Under the pieces are notes generated by a model, which saw only the letters and a list, made by a program, of their open reading frames with translations, ran no database searches and was not told the origin of the DNA. From Hyalangium ruber (GTDB lineage: Bacteria > Myxococcota > Myxococcia > Myxococcales > Myxococcaceae): 64,000 nucleotides of DNA. A program made the position numbers and the translations under genes. Numbering within the stretch: position 1 is the stretch's first letter; each line of letters opens with the position of its first letter. Below, in pieces: positions 34,836 through 44,042 of this stretch. Location: assembly GCF_034259325.1 (NCBI RefSeq), contig NZ_JAXIVS010000022.1:1-64000 (forward strand), given 5' to 3'.

Positions 34836-35198
34836 ATGCCTTCTCAGCCCACCAAGGACCTACAGACCTTCCCCAACCCGGCCACCGACCGGGACTACGA
34901 GATCGCCTTCGATGTGCCGGAGTTCACCTGCCTGTGCCCACTCACGGGCCAGCCGGACTTCGCGCACTTCAAGATCCGCTACGTGCCAGATCAGCTCTGT
35001 GTGGAGCTCAAGAGCCTGAAGCTCTACATGTGGGCGTACCGCAACGAGGGCGCCTTCCACGAGAAGGTGACGAACACCATCGCCGACGACATCGTCCGGG
35101 CCATCAACCCGCGCAAGCTCACGGTGGTGGGCGACTTCTTCGTGCGCGGTGGCATCGGCACCGTCGTCACGGTGACGCACGAGAAGAAGAAGGACTAG
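34836..35198 (+). CDS. queF: 7-cyano-7-deazaguanine (preQ0) reductase
   Basis: A 120-residue single-domain QueF that reduces preQ0 to preQ1 with NADPH in queuosine synthesis. It has the catalytic cysteine and flanks [16 protein letters not shown] (C34, D41) and the QueF motif [10 protein letters not shown]. The length fits the short (Bacillus-type) class. The start [15 protein letters not shown] is canonical. Its stop codon overlaps the truB stop by two bases (CTAG, 35195-35198). No preQ1 riboswitch is recognisable in its leader. Confidence 0.95.
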   Translation: MPSQPTKDLQTFPNPATDRDYEIAFDVPEFTCLCPLTGQPDFAHFKIRYVPDQLCVELKSLKLYMWAYRNEGAFHEKVTNTIADDIVRAINPRKLTVVGDFFVRGGIGTVVTVTHEKKKD

Positions 35199-36112
35199 AG
35201 CCCGCCGCGCAGCTCCAGCTCCGCGCGCAGCTCTCCGGTCTGGGCCCGCAGGAGCGCCACCAGGCGCCCCTGGTGGAAGCCGCGCACGGGGGCCTCGGGA
35301 TCCGGGTACCCGGCGGGGAGTCTCCAGTCGGGCGGCAGGAGCCTCCCCATGGGGATGGGCCGCTCGCGCCGGAGCTCTCCCACCTCCGCGTCCGAGAGCT
35401 CGCGCGTGGCGCACCAGGGCAGCACCTGCCGGCCGTGGAGCCCCACGCGCTGGCCTGGGCCTGGGTCTTCCCAGGGGCCGATGGCGGTGCGGTGGAGCCG
35501 GGACAGGTGCGCTCCGCAGCCGAGCGTCCGCCCCAGCTCTCGCGCCAGCGCGCGCACGTAGAAGCCACCGCGGCACGTCAGCTCCAGGCGGCTCGCGCGA
35601 GGCAGCTCATGGGAGAGCCAGCGCGCCGCGTGGAGGTAGACGCGCGAGGGCGGCAGCACCACCTCCTCGCCTCGGTGGGCCTTGCGGTAGGCGGGCTCTC
35701 CGTCCACCTTCTTGGCGCTGGTGGCCGGGGGCACCTGGTCGTGCCAGCCTCTGAAGCCCGCCAGCGCCGCGTCGAGCGCCTCGGGGGTGAGGGGGTCGGT
35801 GCGGCCCTGGTGGACGACACGGCCCAACAGGTCTCCGTTGTCGGTCTCGGTGCCCCACACCACCTCCGCCACGTAGCGCTTGGGCACGGAGTGGATGAGG
35901 TCCATCAACCGCGTGGCCTGTCCCACCAGCAGCAGCAGAAGCCCCTCGGCGAACGGATCCAGCGTGCCGCCATGACACACGGGGGTACGCTTGCCGGGCT
36001 TCGCGGCCTGGAGCTCCGCCATGAAGGTCCGCACCACCGAGAAGCTCGTGTCACCCACGGGTTTGTGCGCGAGGTAGATGCCGGGCTTCATCCGCGAGTC
36101 GTGGGTGGGCAT
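35195..36112 (-). CDS. truB: tRNA pseudouridine(55) synthase
   Basis: A 305-residue enzyme that forms pseudouridine 55 in the T-loop of tRNAs. Motifs are [17 protein letters not shown], the catalytic Asp segment [23 protein letters not shown] (D52), [39 protein letters not shown] and [14 protein letters not shown] 36112 is used; ATG 36091 is possible and would remove seven residues. The NmrA-like gene is 58 bp upstream on the same strand. Confidence 0.94.
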   Translation of the reverse strand: MPTHDSRMKPGIYLAHKPVGDTSFSVVRTFMAELQAAKPGKRTPVCHGGTLDPFAEGLLLLLVGQATRLMDLIHSVPKRYVAEVVWGTETDNGDLLGRVVHQGRTDPLTPEALDAALAGFRGWHDQVPPATSAKKVDGEPAYRKAHRGEEVVLPPSRVYLHAARWLSHELPRASRLELTCRGGFYVRALARELGRTLGCGAHLSRLHRTAIGPWEDPGPGQRVGLHGRQVLPWCATRELSDAEVGELRRERPIPMGRLLPPDWRLPAGYPDPEAPVRGFHQGRLVALLRAQTGELRAELELRGGL

Positions 36113-36170
36113 GGCCCGTGGCTCCAAGGCCGAACAGAGGCCCGGAGCATAGGCGCGAAGTCCGCGGGCT

Positions 36171-37049
36171 TCACCTCGACAGTTCACCCCAGTCTTGGGC
36201 CTCCGCCCACTGAGCGAAGGTGCGCCAGCCCACCTCCGGGTACTGGCGGCGAAGCGCGGGAATGTCCACGTGGAAGCCGGTGCGCGCCATCCAGGCGAGT
36301 GTGGCCGCGACGTTCCGGCCGAGTTCCCCTTCGACTGGGAAGGACTCGAGGGGAAGCGACACGGGCTGGACGGTGCGCCCCAGCAAGCGCGAGAGGATGG
36401 CGGCGAGTAGGGGAGCGTTGAGCGCGTCTCCGGCGATGTCGACGCGGCGGCCCAGGAAGTCCTCCCGGTGCGCGAACACACTGGCGCAGAAGCGGCCGAT
36501 GTCCTCGACCGTGATGAGCTGCACTGTCTTCTCGGGCGGCATCCACCGGACGTACTGCCCCTCCCGCAGGCGCGTGAGGGCGAAGGGCGTCAGCAGGTTC
36601 TCCATGAAGTACACCGGCCCCACGAGGGTGAAAGGCACCCCGGAGTCGCGCAGGTGCTGCTCCACCTTCCGCTTGCTCTCGAAGCTGGGGATGCCGGTGG
36701 ACTCGTCGGTATGGGCGGCCGAGGCATAGACCACGTGGGAGATGCCCGCGCGCCGAGCGGCCTCCACCCACGCGATGCCATGGCGCACCTCGGCGGCGAT
36801 TCCCTCGAAGGGAGTCGTGATTCCGAAGAGCGCGTCTGCCCCCGCGAGCACCCGGTCGAGGGAGGCCGGGTCCTCCCAACTGCCCGCCCATACTTCCACC
36901 CCCCAGCTCCGAAGCCGTTCAGCCGCCGGAGCCTCCGGCGTGCGAACCAGCGCCCGAACGGGGATGCCCCTGTCCCGGAGTGCGCGGGCCACGGCGCCTC
37001 CTTGCTGCCCCGTGGCTCCGAGAACGACGACCTGCCGTGGCTGACGCAT
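36171..37049 (-). CDS. NmrA-family NAD(P)-binding protein
   Basis: A 292-residue atypical short-chain dehydrogenase. The Rossmann motif VVVLGATGQQGGAVARAL at 7-24 is the NmrA/TMR-type GxxGxxG. There is no YxxxK catalytic pair: the region reads ESKRKVEQHLRDSG, typical of NmrA sensors and of isoflavone-reductase-like proteins. It also has VGPVYFMENL and VEDIGRFCASVF. It may sense NAD(P) redox state or act on an unknown substrate. GAGAGGAG precedes the ATG. Confidence 0.85.
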   Translation of the reverse strand: MRQPRQVVVLGATGQQGGAVARALRDRGIPVRALVRTPEAPAAERLRSWGVEVWAGSWEDPASLDRVLAGADALFGITTPFEGIAAEVRHGIAWVEAARRAGISHVVYASAAHTDESTGIPSFESKRKVEQHLRDSGVPFTLVGPVYFMENLLTPFALTRLREGQYVRWMPPEKTVQLITVEDIGRFCASVFAHREDFLGRRVDIAGDALNAPLLAAILSRLLGRTVQPVSLPLESFPVEGELGRNVAATLAWMARTGFHVDIPALRRQYPEVGWRTFAQWAEAQDWGELSR

Positions 37050-37170
37050 CCGCGCTCCTCTCGCTCATGAGATGGAGTGCCATGCCGTGCCTTCCAACGA
37101 CCGCGACGCCCAGCCTTCCAGACAGGCCCCCTCATGCACGGCTCCCCTCCATCCGAAGTACCCTCGGGTC

Positions 37171-37591
37171 ATGGATGGGCCTAGCCAGAGCGTCGCCACC
37201 TTCCTCACCGCGCTTCAGGATGCACGCACGCAGTTGACCACCCACAGGAACGCCTTCGCGCGACATGGCTTGCGCGTGGAGACCTACTTCGTCCTGGGCG
37301 GGCGTCCGTTCACCGTCCTGGAGAACGAAACCCAACGGGTGTTCTCCGGCACCATCAGCCTGGGGCTGCTCGTCACGGGAGCCAATCGACGGGAGTACCA
37401 GCTCGGCGTCGATCTGATGTGGGACGAGCAGCAGTGGACGCTGCAGACCGAGGCCTGGGTCGAGGCCGAGACGGAAGGAATGAACTTCCTTCGCGGCCTC
37501 CCCGAGCGCACGGCGGACACCCTGCCCCAGTGCCTGGAGCACCTGCGCGCCGCCATCGAGGACCTGTCGACCTTCGCCGACCTGGTCCCCG

Positions 37592-37602
<11 letters not shown>
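37171..37602 (+). CDS. Hypothetical protein
   Basis: A 143-residue protein of unknown family. The middle (about 40-95) looks like a beta-sheet domain: LRVETYFVLGGRPFTVLEN, FSGTISLGLLV and WTLQTEAWVEAETEG, flanked by helices (LPQCLEHLRAAIEDLSTFADLV). No signal peptide. The ATG at 37171 follows a weak ribosome site; a longer frame starts at 37072. It overlaps the convergent kinase gene by 11 bp. Confidence 0.6.
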
Positions 37603-38704
<1,102 letters not shown>

Positions 38705-38816
38705 GGCGCGCAGGGTATCGAGTTGTGCCCGGACCGTCGACAGCCCCGCACGCCTGCCTGTGGATTGAGCGGGCGGCCCATCGCATTTCGGCCGAGTCTG
38801 GATAGGCTGCGCTCCC

Positions 38817-39014
38817 ATGACCCTCCGTCTTCTCCTGCCTGTCGTTGCCCTCCTCTCACTGGGAGGCTGCATCGTCCGCACGCCCGTCGCGGCGCCCGCC
38901 AAGACGAAGAAGTCCAAGCTGTCCGCCTCCGACTGCCACCCCAGCCAGTACTGGGACGGGGACCAGTGCCGCCACAAGGGCAAGGGCAAGGGCGCGCGGA
39001 AGCACGACGATTGA
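38817..39014 (+). CDS. Small basic lipoprotein
   Basis: A 65-residue lipoprotein: MTLRLLLPVVALLSLGGC, lipobox LGGC at C18. The mature peptide of about 48 residues is rich in Lys and ends GKGKGARKHDD. It contains one Cys pair (DCHPSQYWDGDQCRH) that could form a disulfide. It diverges from the Ser/Thr kinase gene. Function unknown. Confidence 0.72.
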   Translation: MTLRLLLPVVALLSLGGCIVRTPVAAPAKTKKSKLSASDCHPSQYWDGDQCRHKGKGKGARKHDD

Positions 39015-39063
39015 TGCACCCGTCGCGTTCTGCCCGAAGAGGAAAGTTCCAGGTCTGACAGCC

Positions 39064-40185
39064 TTGAGGCCCGAACCGCTGCTTGCTCCGCCGCCGGACC
39101 TGGACTCTGTGGAGGCCGGGAGCCGGTGGGTGACGTTGCTCGACGGTGGCGCCGAGGCGTACCCGCAGATGCTGGAGGCCATCGCGTCGGCCACACGGCG
39201 GGTCCACCTGGAGGTCTACGCGTTTGACCGGGAGGGCGTGGGCACGAGCTTCCTGGCGGCGCTGGCGGCGGCGGCGCAGCGGGGCGTGGAGGTGAAGGTC
39301 ATCGTCGATGGCTGGGGAAGCATCGGCGACAGTGGGCCCATCACCCGGATGCTGCGGGCGGCGGGGGCGAAGGTGCGCATCTACAACCCGCTCTCGTCGC
39401 TCTTCACGGGGCGGGCGTGGCGCAACCACCGGAAGATCCTCCTGGTGGATGACCGGGTGGCGTTCCTGGGCGGCATCAACATCGGCGACCCGTACATGGG
39501 GGTGGATGGGGAGCCGGGCTGGGCGGACCTGGCGCTAAAGCTGCGGGGAGACATCTGCGTGCAGCTGGGAGCGAAGCTGCATGCGGGGGCGGTGGAGATC
39601 GCCTCGGGGCCACTGCGGGTGCTGCTGTCGGGCTTCGGGGGTGGGCGGCGGCTGCGGCAGCGCTACCTGGACGCGCTGGAGAAGGCGCAGCGGGAGGTGG
39701 TGCTGGCGCATGCGTACTTCCTGCCGGACCGGGGGTTCATGCGCGCGCTGAACCGGGCGGCGAGGCGAGGCGTCGCGGTACACTTGCTGCTGGCGGGGCG
39801 GAGCGATGTGGCCTTCGCGCGCGCGGCGACGATGCGGCTGTACCGCGCGTTCCTGCGGGCGGGGGTGCAGATTCACGAGTGGACGGCGTCCACGCTGCAC
39901 GCGAAGGCGGCGGTGGTGGATGGGAAGCGGCTGCTGGTGGGCAGCTTCAACCTGGACCCGCTGTCGCTGGTGAATCTGGAGACGCTGGTGGATGTGGAGG
40001 ACGAGGTGGTGGCGGCGCAGGCGACCGCGTGGCTGGACAGACACCTGCGCGAGGCACGGCGCGTCTCGCTGGAGGACTGCGGGCGCTCGGGGCTTCAGCG
40101 CTGGCTACTGGATGTACTGGGGCTGGCGGCGGCGCGCTTCACCGAGGCCTTCGCGAGCTTCATGGGCCGGCGGCGGCGGCGGTAG
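39064..40185 (+). CDS. Phospholipase D-family cardiolipin synthase-like protein
   Basis: About 373 residues with two HKD motifs: WRNHRKILLVDDRVAFLGG (H122, K124, D129) and STLHAKAAVVDGKRLLVGS (H279, K281, D286), each followed by the family's GG/GS-N/S segment. Such enzymes join phosphatidylglycerols into cardiolipin. No N-terminal membrane segments are seen, unlike Cls-type enzymes, so it resembles ClsB-like forms. A TTG at 39064 is the likely start; the frame is open further upstream. Confidence 0.87.
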   Translation: MRPEPLLAPPPDLDSVEAGSRWVTLLDGGAEAYPQMLEAIASATRRVHLEVYAFDREGVGTSFLAALAAAAQRGVEVKVIVDGWGSIGDSGPITRMLRAAGAKVRIYNPLSSLFTGRAWRNHRKILLVDDRVAFLGGINIGDPYMGVDGEPGWADLALKLRGDICVQLGAKLHAGAVEIASGPLRVLLSGFGGGRRLRQRYLDALEKAQREVVLAHAYFLPDRGFMRALNRAARRGVAVHLLLAGRSDVAFARAATMRLYRAFLRAGVQIHEWTASTLHAKAAVVDGKRLLVGSFNLDPLSLVNLETLVDVEDEVVAAQATAWLDRHLREARRVSLEDCGRSGLQRWLLDVLGLAAARFTEAFASFMGRRRRR

Positions 40186-40203
40186 CCACTCACGGCGCGG
40201 GCC

Positions 40204-41232
40204 CTACGCGGTCGTGTCGCCGAGCACGTCCAAGAGGCGGGTGGCGCTCAGTGCCCGTGCAAACCATTGGTCGAGGGTGGCCATGTCCATGCACGACAAA
40301 ATGCGCTGCCGCGTCTGAGCATCCACGTGTACGCCCCGAGCCCCGAGCACCTGAAGCACGCTCTCGGCCCTCGCTTCGGCTCGTCCCTTGGACCATCCCT
40401 CCTGCTGTCCCTCCTGCCGCCCTTGCTGGCGTCCCTGCTCGAAGATCTTCTCCCCCACGGTCGGCATCAGTTCCTCCGCTCGCTGCGCACCCACCACCGA
40501 ATGTAACACTTCCACCGTGGCGGCTTGCGCCGCCTCGTCTCCTACCCACAGCAGATAGTGAACCACCGTGCCGAGCGCCTCGAAGCCGTTGGGGGCCGCC
40601 TGCACCTGAGCAAAGAGCGACTCCCAACCCGGCAGCTGTTCCGCCAGCGCTTCGGTCCGCCCGTAGCGCAGCACCCGCCAGGCCAGCCGCACCAACGGTG
40701 GACCCGGGCGCATCAGCAACACCTCAGCTCGCTCGGCCGTCAGGTCATCCACCTGGTACTCGAAACGCGGCAGCAGCGCTCTCCAGCGCTCTGGCTGCTG
40801 CTCCTCCCCAGGCACTTCGAAGAGCTCTTCCACCCGGCGCGGAGCGCTCCAAGCCCCTTCCGGCCCGTGGTACAGCACCAGCGGGAGGATGAGCGGTAGC
40901 ACCTCATGCTCGGGGTGCTCGTGTCGCCAGCGCTCCAACTGGCGCACCACGTAGCGCAGCATCCGCAGCGCCATCCACCGGTCCACCGAAGACTGGTGCT
41001 CGATCAACACATAGCAGAGCAGCGATCCGCCCCCACGCAGCCGAGCGGAGAACAGCAGGTCGCTCTCGGTTTCCCGCAGTTCCGGGTCGATGACAGAGCC
41101 TGGCTCTCTGTGCAAGGTGTCCCAATCCACCTGAGACACCAGTTCTGGAGGCAGGACCGCGCGCAGTTCGGCCGCCGCGTGCTCGGGATGGCCGAAGGTT
41201 CGGCGAACAAAGAGGTCATGAGGGCCGGACAT
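40204..41232 (-). CDS. Rpn-family recombination-promoting nuclease/putative transposase
   Basis: A 342-residue protein of the YhgA/Rpn (PF04754-type) family. The pattern HDLFVRRTFGHPEHAAAELRAVLP, then ESDLLFSARLRGGGSLLCYVLIEHQS (PD-(D/E)XK core) and LPLILPLVLYHGPEGAWSAPRR is typical. The C-terminus has a Gln/Glu/Arg-rich helix (GRQQGRQEGQQEGWSKGRAE). These proteins are nucleases linked to recombination and phage defence in enterics. The ATG at 41230-41232 is used. It is convergent with the PLD gene, 18 bp apart. Confidence 0.88.
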   Translation of the reverse strand: MSGPHDLFVRRTFGHPEHAAAELRAVLPPELVSQVDWDTLHREPGSVIDPELRETESDLLFSARLRGGGSLLCYVLIEHQSSVDRWMALRMLRYVVRQLERWRHEHPEHEVLPLILPLVLYHGPEGAWSAPRRVEELFEVPGEEQQPERWRALLPRFEYQVDDLTAERAEVLLMRPGPPLVRLAWRVLRYGRTEALAEQLPGWESLFAQVQAAPNGFEALGTVVHYLLWVGDEAAQAATVEVLHSVVGAQRAEELMPTVGEKIFEQGRQQGRQEGQQEGWSKGRAEARAESVLQVLGARGVHVDAQTRQRILSCMDMATLDQWFARALSATRLLDVLGDTTA

Positions 41233-41343
41233 CGCCCCAAGGCCCCAAGCACAAGGTGGGCCAACGCCACCGCGCAGGGACTCAGCATGCTTCAGGTGTC
41301 CACCGCTGAAGAACACAGTCCCGCTCGGGAGACGGTCTCGCCG

Positions 41344-42747
41344 TCATGGCGGGTCCGAGGTCGGCGCGCGAATGGGAGGGAAGACGGGGACATAGCACTT
41401 GCCCTTGTACACGTACCCGTCCCCATTGCAGGCAGTGGTGTCCGCATCCAATGCCAACCAGCATCCCCCGTTGATGGCGACTTGGAGCTTGCTGTAACAC
41501 CGCCCATTCGCATCAGGCCTGCGCTGTCCCGGAAAGGGCTCCCTGGGCAGATCCAACATGATGGGCTCGCGTCTGCTCGGCTTGGCTGAGGACGCTGGAG
41601 TCGCTACAGCGGTGCTCCCCAATGCCACCACACTGTCATCCTGTGCTGCTTCAGGCTGAGTGGCTCGTGCCTCCACGCCCTCCCATCGCGTCTTCAGGAT
41701 GAGGTGCAAACCCATGGCCGCCATGGCGATCCAGGGCAGCCACTTCCATGCGTGCTCCTGGATTCGTGCTCGCTCCTGAGTTGGAGCGTTCCCGCCGCGC
41801 TCCCTTTCCTCGACGGCCTCTGCACTCCCTCGAGCGCTCCCCCTCACTGGCACATCCGCTTCGGGGCCAGCACCCTTCAGTGCGGCCTCGGCGGCCTCCG
41901 CCACCTCGCGCGCCGAGCCCCTGGCTTCGGGGGTCTCGGCCAGCAACCGATCGATGAGTTCCACCAACTCTGGGGCCACACGCAGCGCAGCTCCCACTTG
42001 CCCCGTGGCACGACTCCGCTTCACCAGGGTCCGCGAAGCCACCTCCGGAGAGGGATACTGGCCAGTGAGCACACGGTGGGCGGTGACGCCCAGCGCGTAG
42101 AGGTCATCCGCCGCGCCTGCCACGTAGCGCGCGCCAGGCGTGTCCCTGAAGCGCGCCTGGAAGCGGAGCGCCTCGGGGCTGCGGTACTCAGGGGTGCCGG
42201 GAGGCAGGAGGTCGTCCGTGAGCCGTGGCGCCCCGCTCCAGGTGCCCGAACCGAAGTCCAGCAGGAAGGCCTGCCCCTCCGGCCCCACGAGCAGGTTGTC
42301 ACCCTTCACATCCCGGTGCAGGCAGCCCGCCTGGTGCGTCGCATCGAGCGCTTGGGCCAGTTGTGCGATCAGCCGGAGCACCTCGCGAGAGGTGGGGTTG
42401 TGCGCGGTGGCCCACGCGTACAGCGGCGCCCCCTCCACCCAGGGCATGACCAGATAGGCCAAGAGGCCCCTTCCGGGCGACCGCCAGACCCCCTGATCCA
42501 GAAGCGCTGGTACGCATGGATGACGGACGCGCAGCAGCAGCTCTGCCTCTCGCGCGAAGCGAAGATCGCGAGGATGCAGCGCGAGTTTGAGCGCAACGTG
42601 GCCGGACTCCTCTGCTCCCGCGCTGACGGCGCGATAGACGGCGCCATAGGTGCCGCGGCTCCGCAGGCTCACCACGCGCCAGGCGCCCACCTTCGTCCCC
42701 GATGGCAGGGCGGCGGGGTTCAACTCGGGGCCGCGCGTCAATTCCAT
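41344..42747 (-). CDS. Ser/Thr protein kinase with membrane segment and Cys-containing tail
   Basis: A 467-residue protein. Kinase domain at about 20-285: LRSRGTYGAVYRA, VALKLALHP, GCLHRDVKGDNLLVG, FLLDFGSGTWSG and PGTPEYRSPEALRF. A charged linker precedes a membrane helix at about 335-352 (WKWLPWIAMAAMGLHLIL). The C-terminal extracytoplasmic tail has spaced cysteines (GRCYSKLQVAINGGCW, ACNGDGYVYKGKCYVP). Similar tails occur on other myxobacterial kinases. It diverges in base composition from the genes to its right. Confidence 0.86.
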   Translation of the reverse strand: MELTRGPELNPAALPSGTKVGAWRVVSLRSRGTYGAVYRAVSAGAEESGHVALKLALHPRDLRFAREAELLLRVRHPCVPALLDQGVWRSPGRGLLAYLVMPWVEGAPLYAWATAHNPTSREVLRLIAQLAQALDATHQAGCLHRDVKGDNLLVGPEGQAFLLDFGSGTWSGAPRLTDDLLPPGTPEYRSPEALRFQARFRDTPGARYVAGAADDLYALGVTAHRVLTGQYPSPEVASRTLVKRSRATGQVGAALRVAPELVELIDRLLAETPEARGSAREVAEAAEAALKGAGPEADVPVRGSARGSAEAVEERERGGNAPTQERARIQEHAWKWLPWIAMAAMGLHLILKTRWEGVEARATQPEAAQDDSVVALGSTAVATPASSAKPSRREPIMLDLPREPFPGQRRPDANGRCYSKLQVAINGGCWLALDADTTACNGDGYVYKGKCYVPVFPPIRAPTSDPP

Positions 42748-42963
42748 CCGGTGCCTGGCCCCAAGTCAGGGGCTCCTCCCGCCACCACCCTACCTTCTCA
42801 GTCGTGCCGCGTCAGCCCATTCTCATGAATCCACTCAACACCGAGTTTGGAGAAAGGGCGACGAAATCTGTCGAAGGCATCCAGGTCCCTACACACCAAG
42901 ATGCGCTGTCGAACCTATCGGCATCAACTTCTCCGCTCGTCATGCACCGGACAACTGACTGAG

Positions 42964-43545
42964 TCAGGGCATACCGGCATCTGTTGATGGCTGCGGGCCT
43001 TCTGACGTACCGGCGTCCACGGACTGCAGCGGGGCGCGCTCGGCACGGACCTCCACATGCGCGATCCGCTTCCCCTCGAAAGAAAGCAGCGAAACTTCGG
43101 CTTGGATGCATTCCGGACCAGGCTTGGTGAACAACAGGAAGTGCATTTGGGTGCCGTACCAATAGCCGCTGTTCAAGATGAGTCGTTCCTCTTCGCGAGC
43201 GGCCGGACGGAACCCATCCATGGTCACAAACGACACCAACTGCCCCGTGGCACAATCCGCCACGGAATCGACGTTGATATCAGCACCAGAGTCCAGTCGC
43301 TTATCCAAACGCAGACCATCGACCAATGACCCCACTAGCAGCCTTCCAGAAAGGATGCGTCCGTCATACTGGCTATTGTGAACTTCCAAGACCGCGAGCG
43401 GACTCTGCTGCGTATCCTCCGACATACGCTCCGACTCAGCCACTCCAATGTAAGCGGCCTCTTTGTTTCCAGAGAAGAGAGTGCCCGTACAGGCAATCAT
43501 CAGCCAAGGGATGACCCACGCCAGCTTGATGACAGTTATTCGCAT
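42964..43545 (-). CDS. Hypothetical lipoprotein in a lower-GC patch
   Basis: A 193-residue protein. Signal MRITVIKLAWVIPWLMIACTG, lipobox MIAC. The mature part is beta-rich (YDGRILSGRLLVGSLVDGL, DCATGQLVSFVTMDGF, IAHVEVRAERAP) with two cysteines. No family recognised. It overlaps the upstream HELAH lipoprotein by 10 bp and probably shares its transcript. Codon use is less GC-biased than its neighbours. Confidence 0.65.
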   Translation of the reverse strand: MRITVIKLAWVIPWLMIACTGTLFSGNKEAAYIGVAESERMSEDTQQSPLAVLEVHNSQYDGRILSGRLLVGSLVDGLRLDKRLDSGADINVDSVADCATGQLVSFVTMDGFRPAAREEERLILNSGYWYGTQMHFLLFTKPGPECIQAEVSLLSFEGKRIAHVEVRAERAPLQSVDAGTSEGPQPSTDAGMP

Positions 43546-44033
43546 AGAACCAGCCCGTTGCTCCTGACGACACACTCACACTCACGTATCGTCGTTGTAT
43601 CTCCAGGGACACCACCCCCTCGCCCATGCCGCCACCCGCAGGAGTGCGCCAGCTCGTGGACAATCACCTGGAGGATGCATTTGAAGGAGGCAGGTTCTTC
43701 ACACCAGTGGGCTTCTTTCACCGGAGAGGATGTGGTGGTTGATGCCAAGGGAGCATCTACGTAGGCCAGGATGTTCTTCTTCCTGAGCTTGCTTTCCTCC
43801 TTGCATAGCTTCCGAATCTCCTCACCACACTTCACGGTCGCATCGCCGCACTGCCGAGTGACACAGGCTCTGAGTTCTCCATTGCTGATCACCAAAGCGG
43901 CCTCACGACATTCCTCAACGGTAGGCAGCGTGACCGTCGCGGGACAGTTCGTTTGCATGGGAGTACCGGGCTGGCGCGGAGTCGCGCATCCGGCCCACAC
44001 CATGAAGCCCAGCAACCAGAGCCCTCGAAGCAT
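43536..44033 (-). CDS. Lipoprotein with a HELAH metallopeptidase-like motif
   Basis: A 165-residue protein. Signal MLRGLWLLGFMVWAGC, lipobox WAGC. The C-terminal part contains QVIVHELAHSCGWRHGRG: an HExxH zinc-motif with a further His six residues after it (WRH), as in small zinc peptidases. Many cysteines (about ten) suggest disulfides. Family unassigned; peptidase activity is inferred only from the motif. It overlaps the next lipoprotein gene. Confidence 0.62.
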   Translation of the reverse strand: MLRGLWLLGFMVWAGCATPRQPGTPMQTNCPATVTLPTVEECREAALVISNGELRACVTRQCGDATVKCGEEIRKLCKEESKLRKKNILAYVDAPLASTTTSSPVKEAHWCEEPASFKCILQVIVHELAHSCGWRHGRGGGVPGDTTTIRECECVVRSNGLVLCE

Positions 44034-44042
44034 AGCTTTCCG

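Noticed and set aside
42702-42962. Plus-strand ORF of 86 residues in the kinase upstream gap
   Set aside because: It starts inside the minus-strand kinase gene, has no ribosome site and shows no domain; the gap is more likely promoter sequence.
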